A stretch of 64,000 nucleotides of DNA from Owenia fusiformis (GCA_903813345.2 CAIIXF020000010.1:27492425-27556424); one strand, 5' to 3'. Positions 31,409 to 43,567 are shown, counted from the stretch's first letter. Notes: generated from the sequence alone by a model not told the origin. Made by a program: numbers and translations.

Positions 31409-34400
31409 CTGAAAGAACAAATAGACTTATTATCATAAAGGAACATTGCTAAGATGGACATCAAAACCACCATGGTTGAACAGAATGTGAGAGGTTTTTA
31501 TATCAAGGAGTTCAGATGTCTTATACATACAAGAAATAAAAAAAGAAGCTTTATCACATGGTTAGGAGTTTCTAAGCATTTTGATTGGTCAATTGTGATG
31601 ATGCATATTCTGTATCAGATGGCACGTGACTGATTTTTATGTGATACGGTCGACTGTATCACTATGGAGTCAATAGCAACTGTATGATGTCACTGGTTAT
31701 GTCACTTCGTAGATAAAGACAACAATGTGGCGTTATATTATTTCATAAACAAGTACGAGGACAACGGTATTATGTCATTATATTCCACAGTGAAATTTCA
31801 AAACATGCAAAATATGATACAGTTACTAAAGATACGACTCTACTAGCATCAAAATTACCATGAGTACAGATTACTCGTATTGAACATAGCCTAATCACAA
31901 TTGACGAAAACAAAATGCCTATAAGCTCCTATACATGTCATAAAATCGTCGTCACACATTTCGGCTTATGTGAACAGGAAATATTCCACTTGGTTGAAGA
32001 TGAAGCAGTTTTAACTTTCATGGAATATTTCCCATATCACATGATGAAACACGTAATAACTTATAGTACATCACATTTTGAAACACTGGTAAACCTACAT
32101 GTTATATAAGTGATGATTTATTAGTTTATGGTTAAGTTTCTTACAGTTTTTGGAAAGATCTGATGACGATGTCTGTATTGTTCTGGCATGTCTTGCTGTA
32201 GAGGCACCTGCATTATGGCTAGGGCATCATCTATCCTACCCAACTTGAAGTATATCATGGCCTGTAACATGAAATGCTGAATGAATGTTTTAACATCCAG
32301 GTTCATTTTCTTGAAAGTGTTCCCATTCTCATTATTTTCGAAAAAAACTATCATCTGCCGTATCCATTTTGACAGTTTTCCTAAGCAAGATATTCTAACA
32401 AATTGACTGTTTCTACACTGAACAAAAACATTTTCCCGGGAATACAGTATTGGATTTGGAGATATACAGCTGGAGATATCATATATATGTCCTGATTCCC
32501 CCAGCATATCAATTCTATATCCCGCTGTTATGTACCTGAAACTTCACTTGTCATTGGATAAAACACAATCATGTACTCACCCTCATGTTAACAGTGGCTT
32601 GGGATGGCCTAGAATTACTCCCTGCTAAGATTTCAAATGCTACATTAGTGTGGCCCTGGAATAAATACAACACTTACATTAATCTTCAGAACAGGTTTGC
32701 TAAATATAAATCAAAATACATTTCAGAAAGCATCTCACCATACATTCTAACCCATGAAAGTAAATATAACTACCCATCGATAGCCCTATTTTGATCATAA
32801 CTACATTTGAATCAATTTAAACTCCCAATTACTAAGAAGTACCTGTTCTAAAGCTAAAGCAGCAGCAAACTGTAGTCCTCTACTGAGAATATTAATTTCT
32901 CGTTCTCGAGCAATTTCAAGGATTGACAACAGGTTGTCATATGCCTCCTTAGAATTCTGAAGATAAACAATCATACACATGTATTAACCAATGAAATACT
33001 GTAGATACACTTATTTTGACACTACTTAATTTGACGGATTTGCTCAATTTCAAATATTGGCGCGCGGTTATTTAATTTAGCGGATTCAGGACTGAAGTTT
33101 AATTTCTGAAGTGCATTGGACAAAAATTCCAAACTGAAGCTTGACGGATTTTTTAATTTGGCAGATTTTTTTTAATTCGCCAATCCGTCAAATTAAAACG
33201 GGAGCCAAATTAAGTGTATCTACAAAATTAATGAAAGTTATGTCATGCATTGTCTAATGAACCTAGGTTGTCTTGTAGCCTTTCCCCTGTTGTTGACATC
33301 TATTTGATTCTGCTGAGTGTTTTCTCATAGGATTGAGTTCATCTTACATGTCTTGGGTGAAGAGTGTTGTCTTTATCTCGTGAATATCTTATTTTTTTTT
33401 ATTATTTTTTTTTTAAATTTAAAATGAACGACAAAATATATACATAATATTTACAGTGTACAATACATAATCAATTTGATGAGCAGTTAACTATTTTTCG
33501 ACATGTTCAAAAATCAATCAGAACTAAAAATACTGTCCGCTAAAAAATATATGCTGTTCTTACATAAAATCTCTCCATCTTTTGAAAAGTTGAGCAGTGT
33601 CTATTTAAGGCAACTAAGACTCAATTTACAAACAAGACAATCACTATACAAAAGTGATAATTTTGGCTTAGAATTACAAACCATTTTATAACAGCAAGCT
33701 AATGCAATAAGTGTGGCATCATATGGGTTTCTCACACCTGCTACTGGATCTTTAATCATAGCGAAGTATACTTCAAGAGCATCTAGATAGCGAGCTTGCT
33801 CATATAGTAGATCAAGAAGTACTGTGTATGTACTAAGCTGGTTCACAAACATCTTATATTGCTGAAACACATAAGTTGAACTCATTTTTAACAACGCATT
33901 AACATGCAAAATTTCACCATTCCCCATTTGTTACAGTTGCCATGTTAAAGATGCCAAACACCAATCTCTGTCCACGAAAAAGTTGAAGGTTACATGAATA
34001 TAATTACATGTATTAGATCATAGTAAAGATCCCTACTTGTTTATAAGAACTTGATAATCTCACCATATCCCAGATAATAACTGTGTTAATATTATAAAAT
34101 TGCTGATTAGGATATTAGGACTTATTTACATCACTTATTTAAAGTCTAACTTTTCTGGAGACAAATCTCTGGCGTGAAAAATTCACTTTTATAGCGTGGG
34201 TAGACGAGGATGGGACCAACCGAATGTGAAATATTTAGTGTCAATATTTAATTCTAATGCGCACTGATTTCTTGTATGAGTTTTTGCTACTTGTAAATAT
34301 TTTTTGTTTAATATAACGTGGATCATATGCTCCTTGGGGTGTCTTCCACTATTGTGATTGTACTTGTATTATTTGGATTTATTTAGGAATCTATAAAGTG

Positions 34401-37400
34401 TTCCATTTAAGCTACATGTGTACATGTACATGTATATTGGTAATTCTATGCACATATCTGTCATAATCAACATTTCACAACCATATAAACTATAAATTTG
34501 AACACCTGTGCTCTAATTTGGCCAATCACAGCTCTCCTGTTTTAATATTCTTTAACTCAAATATGTCTTGCCTATTTTTCAATCCTGGTAACACCCCTTA
34601 TGGCTTTTTGTTTCATATAATTTCATTGATAACAATGTTAGCCCCGGCCAAGTCATATCTACATGTTACTTATAATATTATCTACTCACTGGATCAGTGG
34701 CCAGTTCCAGGGCCCAGTCAGAATAACCAGCAGTATAGAGCATTCTCATTACTACAGGGCCAAACCTAAAGGTAGGTAGTGGGAGACTGCTAGCCAACAT
34801 CTGATCATTGTACCTATTGAAGTATTACAATCTCAGATTCAATTTAATTGGATACACTACAGTAAAACCTGTACATCCAAACCCTTCTCTATCTAATCTG
34901 AACACCTCTAGATGTGAATGTAATAATCAGTCCAATTTTTCAATCTGCCATAGACTTTCATGTCAACCTTGCAATGTGAACGCCTGCTAATCCACCATTT
35001 AGAGCCGTCCCAGTGGTGTTTGGATTTGACAAGTTTTGTTGTATTCATGAATAAATGTTGCATTGTTACTTTGAATAAATAAAATTAATTATGTATATAC
35101 ATATTTGTATATCATACTATTTGTATATGATACAAATTGTTGTCTATTGATTCTTTGATTTCCTTTATAGAAATATAATTGCCTCAAAATGATCATTCAA
35201 ACAATAATGATGGTTCATAATTTTTAAATGCTGATTTGTACCTTTTAATAGCTCTCCATGCTAACTCAAACTCAGCCTCTGTATCAGCTAGGTGGAGGAT
35301 AGATTTAATATCTTCAGAAAATATGGTTGCGTTCCCATCTTCAACGTTTTCCCTTAATCTGTCGATGAATTTATCTGAAATATACATATGTCAAACATTG
35401 CATTACCAGTCATCAAAAAATTCTGAAAATTTTACACGTTGTCAATTTAATGGTCATCTTTTGAAAGGTAACAATATAATTTGAAATAAACATATTTTTC
35501 GTATGATCTGTAAAACGAGGTCTTCTGATTGGTCAGTTCTTGTGCTGTACCAAACTGTATTGCTACTGAGATTGTCCCCGTTGATTATCTCCGTCCCAAT
35601 ACAGAAAATATTGGTACGGAGGGGACAATCTCAGTAGCAATACAGAAGATCACTCAATAAAAACGTTATTGGATGATTCGAAGTGCAATACAGGAGATAT
35701 TCCGTCTTGATATTCTGTATTGGCACTCGACTTCGTCTTGTTCCAATACAGAATTTCTCAAGCAGAATATATCTTGTATTACACTTCGACATGTCTCGAT
35801 ATTCTGTATTGGCACTCGACTTCGTCCTGTTCCAATACGGAATTTCTTGAGCAGAATGTATCCTGTATTGCACTTCAAATCATTAAATAACTTATAATAC
35901 TCTTCTCTATATTGTTTTAGACAAGAACACAAATGTGTACAAAATGTCCCCACCAATGGGTGATCCTGTCAAATGGTTATCCTGAAAATGAGTAGACAAG
36001 ACTTTACTGACACAATTTGAGGATGGAAAATCCAAAATGGCTGCCTTAAAATTTACCCAGAGGCCAGAATCCCCAAAAATTAGTTAGATCTAGATTTTCA
36101 TACTAAGAACCACCCCTGAAAATTTGAAATTGATCCGTCAAACAGTTAAACAAGACTTTACAGACAAGATTTTAGGACAGAAGATCCAAAATGGCTGCCT
36201 TGACATTTACCCAGAATGCCAAAAAACTAACCAAATTTAGATTTTCATACTAAGAATCATCTCTGAAAATTAGAAATTGATCTCCCAAACGGTTCACCCA
36301 AAAACACGTAGACAAGACTTTACAGGCAAGATTTTAAGACGGAAAATCCAAAAAGGCTGCCTTGACATTTATCCAAAATGCCAAAAAACTAATCAGATCT
36401 AGATTTTCATACTAAGAATCATCCCTGAAAATTTCAAATCCAAAATGGCTGCCTTGACATTTACCCAGAACGCCAAAAAACTAATCAGATCTAGATTTTC
36501 ATACTAACACGCGGTACGAACTCGACGGGGCGTATCGAAACCAAAACGCCCCGCAAAACCGTTAATTTGAATTTCAAATCTACCCTATCTTTGGAAAATC
36601 AATGATTGCGAGTCTCACACTATACCATTTTCCTCAAACTTGTTCCATTAAAACCTTCGGCGGCGTTTTGGTCTCCAGATGTGAGAAGTTGCAAATCCTC
36701 AGAGATTTCAACCATAATTCTTGATATCTCGCCAGATCTTCTATCAATCTCCCCCATATTCTGCGCAAGGACTTCCATTACAACCCTTCATCGCTGCATC
36801 AACATATTTATTACATGAATTTTGAAAAATCCTACGACAACTGTTCGAAATTGACCAAAACGCCCGTTGTCTTCCAAAATGCCCCGCAGTCCAGTCAGTA
36901 TCTAGATAAGGTGTATAGATCCAACGGGGCGTTGTGGAAGAGAACGAGGCGTCTTGATCAATTTCAAACAGATGCATAGGACTTTTGGAAATTGCTGCGT
37001 TTAATGTAATAAATATGTTGATGCAGAGATGGAGGGTTGTAATGGGAGTCCTTGTGCAACATATAGGGGAGAATAATAAAAGAACTGGCGACATATCGAG
37101 GCTTTTGGTTGAAATCTCTGAAGATTTGCATCTTCTCACATCTGGTGACCAAAACGCCGCTAAAACGAGTGATTCTGTACTCAAAAACAATGTCTCGAGT
37201 GAAAGGTATATCTGTGAAGGTTTTAATGGAACACGTTTGAAGGAAAACGGTGTACTGTGAGACTCACAATCATTGATTTTCCTAAGAAAGGGTAGGTTTG
37301 AAATTCAAATTAACGGTTTTGCGGGGCGTTGAGTTAGTACCGCGTGACTAAGAATCATCCCTGAAAATTTGAAATTGATCTACCAAACGGTTCACCTGGA

Positions 37401-40400
37401 AATACGTAGACAAGACTTTACAAACAAGATTTTAGGACGGAAAATCCAAAATGGCTGCCTTGACATTTACCGAGAACGCCAAAAAAACTAATCAGATCTA
37501 GATTTTCATTCTAAGAATCATCCCTGAAAATTTGGAATTGATCTACCAAACGGTTCACCTGAAATCATGTAGACAAGACTTTACAGACAAGATTTTAGGA
37601 CGGAAAAAACCCAAAATGGCCGACAATAAAAAAGTGATAATGAGTTTTTGCTGATTTCCTTTTACAAAATTATCACATATAACTACTGTTAACAATAACA
37701 TAGGCTTTCTCAACAAAGTACAACTGAAATTATTTATAAAGCTACTAATAGTTTAAGTATGAAAACTCAAAAACACCATTCAATATGATAAAAATATTAT
37801 TGCGCGCTAACTTTTCTTAAGACATTCTAAATGGCTGACATGACTGAGCTAACAGGTTCAAAACCTAATCAGATGTAGAATGAAGTGAGCTGAACAAGAT
37901 GTTCAAGTTTTAAAAGCAACTGTGAAGCCGTTTTTCTTAAAGTTTGCAGACAAGGATTTTAGCATTTCACCTCAAAATTGCCGACAGGAAGTAGCTATAG
38001 AGTTAATTTGAAGGTGATACCTGTAGCGGTTTTGGAGAAAACTGCCGGACGTACGTACGGACAGACAGACAGACAACCAGACGGACGGACGGATGCGCCT
38101 AGGATGACAATATGGCCCCACACTATGTGGTGGGGAAATAAAAACACATCAGACACTTCTTTTGTTCTGACATCCGCAAAGCTCTGTTTAGTGATATTTT
38201 CATTTTAAATATGGCGGTTGTTCCAATGTCTTACAACCCTTACAAAAAATTTAGGCATTGTACATTTTTACCTTCTGTTAAATAATAAGTGGAATTGAGC
38301 GGTCGTTTTGTGTTTTTTTATCGTTCTGCAACATGTTAAAATGTTAGCAGAAACACATATCCATTCAATAATAGAGAAATTAGATAACAGATTTTTCGAA
38401 AGCCCGTCTGATGCTAAGGATATAAAAACTTGTATTACCATGCTCAAAAGTGCGGCTGTGCACCTCAATGTCAAGATAAATTAATGTAGTGTCTAAAACT
38501 CGTACCTAACCCACTGACAGCAGTTTGTCATTCACATATACACGCTTAACTCCTGTTGCTGGGGGTGTTCTACTGAAAATGTAAAAGTCATGGAATTTGA
38601 CTTTCTCAACCTTAAGCACATACCCCAGGGTCTAAGAATATATGAGGTGCTTGTCTGAAAAGTGGTCAGCGAATTTTTAATTAGTTAATGTGATGCTGAG
38701 GCTTAAATGTAATTTAAGCCTAGCTAAACCAGAACAACGGCAATGCCAAAGCGTAGTGAATCCCATCGAACAGAAACTACCCAAAATTTCATAAGACAGT
38801 ATGCAATCCTTATGAGTATTCACATATCAAATATGAACAAAATCGCTGTATTACTTTTTGAGTTATAATAAAAAATGTAAAATAACACACATAAAAATGG
38901 TGGCCATTTTTCAAAATGGCCGACTACTCCCCAAAGTTTTATTAGACAATGTGCCATGCTTAAAGTATTCACATATCAAATATGAACTCCCCAAAGTTTT
39001 ATTAGACAATGTGCCATGCTTAAAGTATTCACATATCAAATATGAACAAAATTGCTCCAATACTTTTCGAGTTCTAGTAAAAAATGTAAAACTGACAGCC
39101 ATTTTTTAAAATGACCGCCTACTTCGCGAAGTGTCATGAGACAGTGTGCAAGGCTCCTGAGTATATATCAAATATGAACATACCAAATATGAACAAAATC
39201 GCTTCACTACTTTTTGACTAACAGTATACAAATAGTGACTGCCATTGAGGGCAATAGTGTAAATTATTTCCCCGAGGGAATATCCTCTACAATGTACTAT
39301 TCCCGAAGCCGCAGGCTGAGGGAATTGTAGAGGATATTCCCAAGGGGAAATCATTTACACTATTGCTCGAAATTAGGCAGTCACTATTTGTTTTATTATA
39401 TTCCCTATACTGACTCTTGTCCCGTTTTCTCTGCGAATGCCAAAAAGGCTTAGAAAGCCCCCTCCCCGGGTCCATTGTTAGCATTTTAAGCCGTGACGTC
39501 ATCAGATGCTCAACAGAAACTTTTGCCTCTGAGACTCTCACTTGACAAATTCAATCGCGTTTAACACGCGGAATAGATTATCATAACACTTGAAATTACA
39601 CAGACGTATTTAGCTTAGGGAACTTTATACACGTTGCTTATACTGTATCGTTCACGCACGTCTGTCATGGTAAACGGAGTTGATTTGTGTTTGTGCTCAT
39701 CCTCCATTTTTCTGTTTTTCGTCTGGGCAGTGATGATGCGCAGATGTTTCCAAGGGTAATAGAAGTTGCAATCGTGACGTCAGCGGGCAATAGTTCAAAT
39801 GTATATTCCCGCTGACGTCACATTTGAGGGAATATAATTTTCCGAGGGAAATAGTAAATCTATTTTGGAACACGTGACTAGGTATTGACCAATCAGGATT
39901 AGTGTTACATATTGGGTATATAATAATAAAAAATGTTAAATAACACACGTAAAAATGGTGGCCATTTTTCAAAATGGCCACCTACTACTCAAAATGTCAT
40001 TTGACATTGTGCCTATGCTTAAAGTTACAGTTACAGTGCTTAAAGTTAAAGTTACAGCTTAAAGTTACAGCAAAAATCGTAAAATGACGTGCAAATGCAG
40101 CCATTTTTCAAGATGGCTGCCATATATTTCTTCTTTATTTACATTTCTCGCTTAATCATTGTCTTATATAACTTTTTTACATTTAAAACATATTGATATT
40201 ACAGTTTTATGTGCAGTACCTAAATAACTGTAAAATCGGCACTAAAATGGCCACCATTTTTAAATAAGAGGCCATTTTGAAAATCGGTTTTCGAGCAGAA
40301 CTTCTACTCCCATTGGGTATGTGTGTACAAAATATGAATAAAATCGGGTCAACAGTATTTGAGTTATTGCCCGGACGGATGGACGGACGGATGGATGGAC

Positions 40401-41470
40401 GGAGGCGTTCCCTATATCCCTCCGAATTTCGTTCAATGGGATAATAACTTTCATCCACAAAACGTCGCCTGGGATCGAGAATGCCCATGGGCTTATTAAA
40501 AAGAAAATTTGTTCATAGTACGTATACGATGGCGGTTGTAGTATTACATTTCAATGTTTATTAAGGCTCGATGTCATCAATGATCAGCGATGTTAACAAT
40601 TGTACATCAGTACATACAATGATATTTTATGACATATGCTTTTATTATACAATATACGCTCTCTTTCTGAAAGCTTCTCACTGGTAATTTTTATATAAAA
40701 TCAATGAGTGGCATTGTGGTTGCCTCTGCGTATCTCAAGATTTTCCAGGAAGATTCTGAATCTGAATGAAGAACATGCACATCTCTAAACCTGTTTACGC
40801 ATGCAAAAAGTATAACATTGCAGAAATACATAGGATTAATCGTGTTTAGCAAATTTAATAGTGGGGGAGAAGTCAATGATTTAATGAATAAGAAGCAAGT
40901 GTTTTCAATTTTAAACAGATCATTCATCAAATAACCTCGACGATTAACTATGAGAGCCGTTTTAAATAGATGTTTAACTAATGCCAATGCCTGTTGTTCA
41001 CATTCAGTCGCTGTCTATACTTCTTGGTTGGGATTACTGACTGTCATGGACTGATCGGTAGTGGATCTAAAAAATTTTCCTCATTATGAACCTAAATTGA
41101 ATAATCAAACTGCTTGGATGGTGTAATATATGTCAATGTGATGTTTCATGACAAACTGTCAGTAGTTTTTTTTGATAACTTACCTGTTTGAAGTGGTAAA
41201 ATACACAGCAATTAACAGAGGATTTTCATGTAAACTCAATTGCATTTGTCTTTACGCTGGAAAAGTTTAACCCATTGACGTCACAGATTGTTAAGCGGCT
41301 CATTATAATATTCATGAGCTGACTTTGTGGAAAGGTGAATATAGTTGATCCCAAGGTTGTAATAAATACCTTACCTTTCATGTATCCCATTTTGTCTTGT
41401 AAGATAGCTTTTTGTTTCTTGAAAGCCTCAACACCAAGCACCTCATGACTGTAAAGATGTCTCACAAAGC
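31178..41470 (-). CDS. PTCD2: PTCD2, pentatricopeptide repeat domain protein 2 (mitochondrial), eight exons
   Basis: Eight exons on the minus strand have GT-AG sites and fully consistent phases: 41375-41470, 35242-35374, 34690-34813, 33682-33861, 32843-32956, 32581-32655, 32145-32261, 31178-31408. They encode 355 residues against about 388 in human PTCD2. Collinear matches I remember include FGPVVMRMLY, YTVLLDLLY, LALACCYKM-like, ILSRGLQFAAALALEQ and the SQGQVSMMDLDSYL region. PTCD2 acts in mitochondria in RNA processing; mouse Ptcd2 is needed for normal cytochrome b transcripts and complex III. The first exon, with the start codon and import signal, is not in view; it must end in phase 1. 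The first visible intron (35375-41374) is swollen by repeats. Confidence 0.9.
32145..32261 (-). CDS. PTCD2: PTCD2 exon 7 of those seen
   Basis: Acceptor CATGTTACAG and donor ACT|GTAAGA; 117 bases, phase 0. It encodes a helical repeat (AMIYFKLGRIDDALAIM). Confidence 0.9.
32581..32655 (-). CDS. PTCD2: PTCD2 exon 6 of those seen
   Basis: Acceptor TTTATTCCAG and donor AGG|GTGAGT; 75 bases, phase 0 (GHTNVAFEILAGS...). Confidence 0.85.
32843..32956 (-). CDS. PTCD2: PTCD2 exon 5 of those seen
   Basis: Acceptor TTATCTTCAG and donor CAG|GTACTT; 114 bases, phase 0. It carries the conserved ILSRGLQFAAALALEQ stretch. Confidence 0.9.
32997..33226. mobile_element. MITE, TACTGTAGA family, copy 2
   Basis: The left end TACTGTAGATACACTTATTT and right end AAATTAAGTGTATCTACA are inverted repeats, and GGATTTG/CCGTCAAATT blocks fill the interior. 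It lies in a PTCD2 intron and shares its ends with 29989-30247. Confidence 0.6.
33682..33861 (-). CDS. PTCD2: PTCD2 exon 4 of those seen
   Basis: Acceptor TGTGTTTCAG and donor ATG|GTTTGT; 180 bases, phase 0. It encodes a pentatricopeptide-like helical pair (TYTVLLDLLYEQARYLDAL). Confidence 0.9.
34690..34813 (-). CDS. PTCD2: PTCD2 exon 3 of those seen
   Basis: Acceptor ATACTTCAATAG and donor CCA|GTGAGT; 124 bases. It opens with one base completing an Arg codon, then YNDQMLASS..., and contains FGPVVMRMLYTAGYSDWALE. Confidence 0.88.
35242..35374 (-). CDS. PTCD2: PTCD2 exon 2 of those seen
   Basis: Acceptor GTATATTTCAG and donor AAAAG|GTACAA; 133 bases, entering with two and leaving with two bases of split codons. 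It encodes KFIDRLRENVEDGNATIFSE and following residues. Confidence 0.9.
35560..35890. repeat. tandem/inverted repeat with CAATACAG core
   Basis: Two units of about 105 bp (near 35700-35805 and 35805-35885) share GATATTCTGTATTGGCACTC, GACTTCGTC and TTCCAATAC. Each unit is itself partly palindromic. A related inverted segment lies at 35574-35650. It sits in a PTCD2 intron. Confidence 0.6.
35995..37620. repeat. satellite array of about 160-bp units, split by a foldback
   Basis: Units start GACAAGACTTTACAGACAAG and contain AAAATGGCTGCCTTGACATT, CTAATCAGATCTAGATTTTC and AAGAATCATCCCTGAAAATT. At least three units precede 36508 and two follow 37346. The array lies in the large PTCD2 intron. Confidence 0.85.
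36508..37346. mobile_element. 839-bp foldback element inserted in the satellite
   Basis: It starts CACGCGGTAC and ends GTACCGCGTG and is flanked by a perfect 5-bp duplication ACTAA (36503-36507, 37347-37351). Uninterrupted satellite units read ATACTAAGAATC at this point, so the empty site is known. The two arms, each over 300 bp, are inverted copies of each other (for example GCGGCGTTTTGG near 36661 and its inverse near 37151), with a short unique centre near 36850-36960. No transposase is encoded. Confidence 0.88.
37621..38930. other. PTCD2 intron sequence with a CGGACGG repeat
   Basis: Around 38040-38095 a run of CGGACG, GACAGACA and GACGGACGG is followed by a CCACAC/GTGTGG-type hairpin (CCCCACACTATGTGGTGGGG, 38116-38135). 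This recalls repeats with a tetranucleotide core seen at 24780 and 40375 but is a different family. No exon is seen. Confidence 0.45.
38931..39050. repeat. exact 60-bp tandem duplication
   Basis: Two consecutive copies of a 60-bp unit beginning CCCCAAAGTTTTATTAGACA. They appear identical, so the duplication is recent. Diverged relatives flank them (38780-38860, 39120-39210). Confidence 0.85.
39228..39391. mobile_element. MITE-like hairpin
   Basis: CAAATAGTGACTGCC at the left and its exact inverse GGCAGTCACTATTTG at the right enclose a second inverted pair (CAATAGTGTAAAT...ATTTACACTATTG) and GAGGGAATATCCTCTAC/GTAGAGGATATTCCC. The whole stretch can fold on itself. More of the same GAGGGAATAT motif occurs near 39770-39850. 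Confidence 0.65.
40262..40447 (-). mobile_element. dispersed repeat with CGTCC tandem core, copy 2
   Basis: Read on the minus strand it repeats the landmarks of 24737-24950 in the same order (CCCATTGAAC, TCGGAGGGATATAGGGAAC, tetranucleotide core, GGGCAATAACTCAAATAC). Confidence 0.7.
40688..41017 (-). other. 109-codon open frame of unknown status
   Basis: The minus strand is open for about 109 codons without an ATG at its beginning, directly after an AG-ending stretch (AAGTATAG). The translation contains KTALIVNRRGYLMNDLF and FRDVHVLHSDSESSWKILR and is neither simple nor repeat-like. It lies in the large PTCD2 intron, downstream of the first exon seen, and does not resemble PTCD2. It may be an exon relic or a transposon fragment. 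Confidence 0.25.
41375..41470 (-). CDS. PTCD2: PTCD2 first exon seen
   Basis: Acceptor TTCTCATTTCAG and donor AAAG|GTAAGG; 96 bases. It encodes FVRHLYSHEVLGVEAFKKQK and following residues, which align with the region just after the mitochondrial import signal in human PTCD2. It starts with two bases of a split codon. Confidence 0.85.
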
Positions 41471-41471
41471 C

Positions 41472-41572
41472 TGAAATGAGAATGTTTTCAATTAAATGAA
41501 ATGAGAATGTTTTCAATTAAATGAAATGAGAATGTTTTCAATTAAATGAAATGAGAATGTTTTCAATTAAAT
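41472..41572. repeat. four tandem 25-bp units abutting a splice acceptor
   Basis: The unit TGAAATGAGAATGTTTTCAA plus TTAAA is repeated four times. On the minus strand each unit carries TTCTCATTTCA, and the copy touching PTCD2 supplies the actual acceptor TTCTCATTTCAG. Confidence 0.9.
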
Positions 41573-41639
41573 CACATGAGAGGTATAAAAGTAAAGATAA
41601 GAGGGTGCCAAGGATCAAAACGGTGAGGTTGGTGGTACT

Positions 41640-43567
41640 CCCTTGACAACAATAGCGGAAGTAGTTTTAGGAAGTAAGAACTCTCTTACTAGATCTTAAC
41701 CCCTCCAAAAAGGAAGGACCCGATGGTATCACAAATAGGATGCTTCTTATGATAGCGTCAATGATTGATTTACCGCTATCATTGCTTTTTAATAGAATTT
41801 TAAATGAACAATGCTTTCCAGAGATATGGAAACTCGCCACTACATGTCCTATTTTCAAAAATAAAGGAGCATGTTCAGATAATGCAAATTACCGTCCAGT
41901 TTCTTTATTAAATACAATATCCAAAGTATTTGAGAAAGTCATCCAAAATCGGATTTTGACCCATCTCCTTGAAAACAATTTACTTTATAATAACCAATCT
42001 GTTTTTTACCCAGTCACAGCACCGACTTCCAACTTATAGCAATAACGAATTTTATTAATGAATCTTTTGACCGCAACTGTGACGTCAGAGGAATTTTCCT
42101 TGACGTAGAATCAGCCTTCGACAAAGTCCCGCATGCCCTTTTAACTCATAAACTAAAATCATATGGTTTTGGTGCTGACTCTTTGAATCTCATAAGCTCA
42201 TATCTTAAAAATCGAAAAGTTCAAACTAGAGTAAACAGAATCTTATCAAATTTATCAGAAGACAATTACATAAACAGCGGGGTGCCTCAAGGGAGCCAAA
42301 TTGGGCTGATTCTTTTCTTATCATATAAAAATGATTTATCGGAGGTAATTGACTCAACATCTTACATCTATGCAGACAACACCTCCATCTACTTACCTGT
42401 ACCTAGAGATAATCAAATTCAGAACACTCATGAAATCCTCCAAAAAGATCTTGACAATATTTTTAAATGGTCCCAAACTTGGAAAATGAACTTCAAGCCT
42501 TCGAAATCAAAAGAAATAATATTTTGTAAAGAAACCGTCTATGAAAGGCCATATCCACATTTGACACTTAATAACAATTCAATTGACCAAGTCGATTCAC
42601 ATAAACATTTAGGCGTTAACTCTTGATAAAAACTTAAACTTTAAAACTCATATAAACAAGTCCGAGCAAAAATTGACAAACTACTAAATCCCCTATCAGC
42701 ATTGAAGAGTAAGCTCAAAACATCTTGAAACAATGTACACTTCTTTCATTCTCTCTAAAATCGAATACGGCTCTTTAATCTATGGTTGGGCGTCGCAAGG
42801 TGCTCTGGAACAACTAGACAAACTCCATTATAGAGCAGCCCTTATAGTTTCTGGGGCGATTTATGGTACATGCAAGCAAAAATTATATAAATGTCTAAAC
42901 TGGAAAACCCTAGCGGAGAGAAGAGAAGAAAAACAAAGTATTCACATGTTCAAAGTCCGATCAAATTTGACCCCCTCTTATGTAGTCTCTATATATGAAA
43001 AACTGTCCAATCCTGGTGTCGAAAGGGAGCTCCGCTCCAGAAGAGAATATGTTTTATCCGTGAGAGCACCTGTAAAATACCTAAATTCACCAGCCATAAA
43101 GCCTATCTCCATTTGGAAAAATCTTTCAACTGAAATAAAACATCGCCAACCCTAGCAATTTTATAATAAGAAATATACATTTCATAAAAGGAATATTTTA
43201 ACAAAAAATCTTAATTTGAAAAGGTCTTCTGAAACTAAACTTAATAAAATAAGAAGCGACCTTGCCCTTAAAAGTGACTTTTTTTAGACATAATTTCAAC
43301 AACATCATAGATCCTTCTTGCCCCTGCGGCCACCGAGATCAAGATAAGATTCATCTTTTACTCGACTGCCCTCTAACCGCCATACATAGAAATGATTACA
43401 TACAGAACATCCTAAAGTTAGATAATCTTGATATTATGTGCTATTTTGGAAAAACCAGAAAGCAAAATATAGAATTTATACTTTATGAAGATGAAAATTT
43501 AAATAGTGAACTGAATACAAAATGCCTTCAACTATCTTCAAATTATATCGATAACATCTTAGAATGA
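41640..43567 (+). pseudogene. LINE (Jockey/CR1-like) reverse transcriptase, 5'-truncated and broken
   Basis: Successive frames read an RT: KKEGPDGITN, NYRPVSLLNTISKVFEKVI, then after a frameshift an FLDVESAFDKVPH motif and SGVPQGSQIG, then YADN (42369-42380) where YADD is expected, so a catalytic Asp is Asn. A further shift near 42625 leads to the thumb region (42733-43155) and a C-terminal CPCG...HLLLDCP zinc motif (43318-43380), typical of Jockey-like non-LTR elements. The endonuclease and ORF1 are missing. At least four frame breaks make it dead. Confidence 0.85.
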
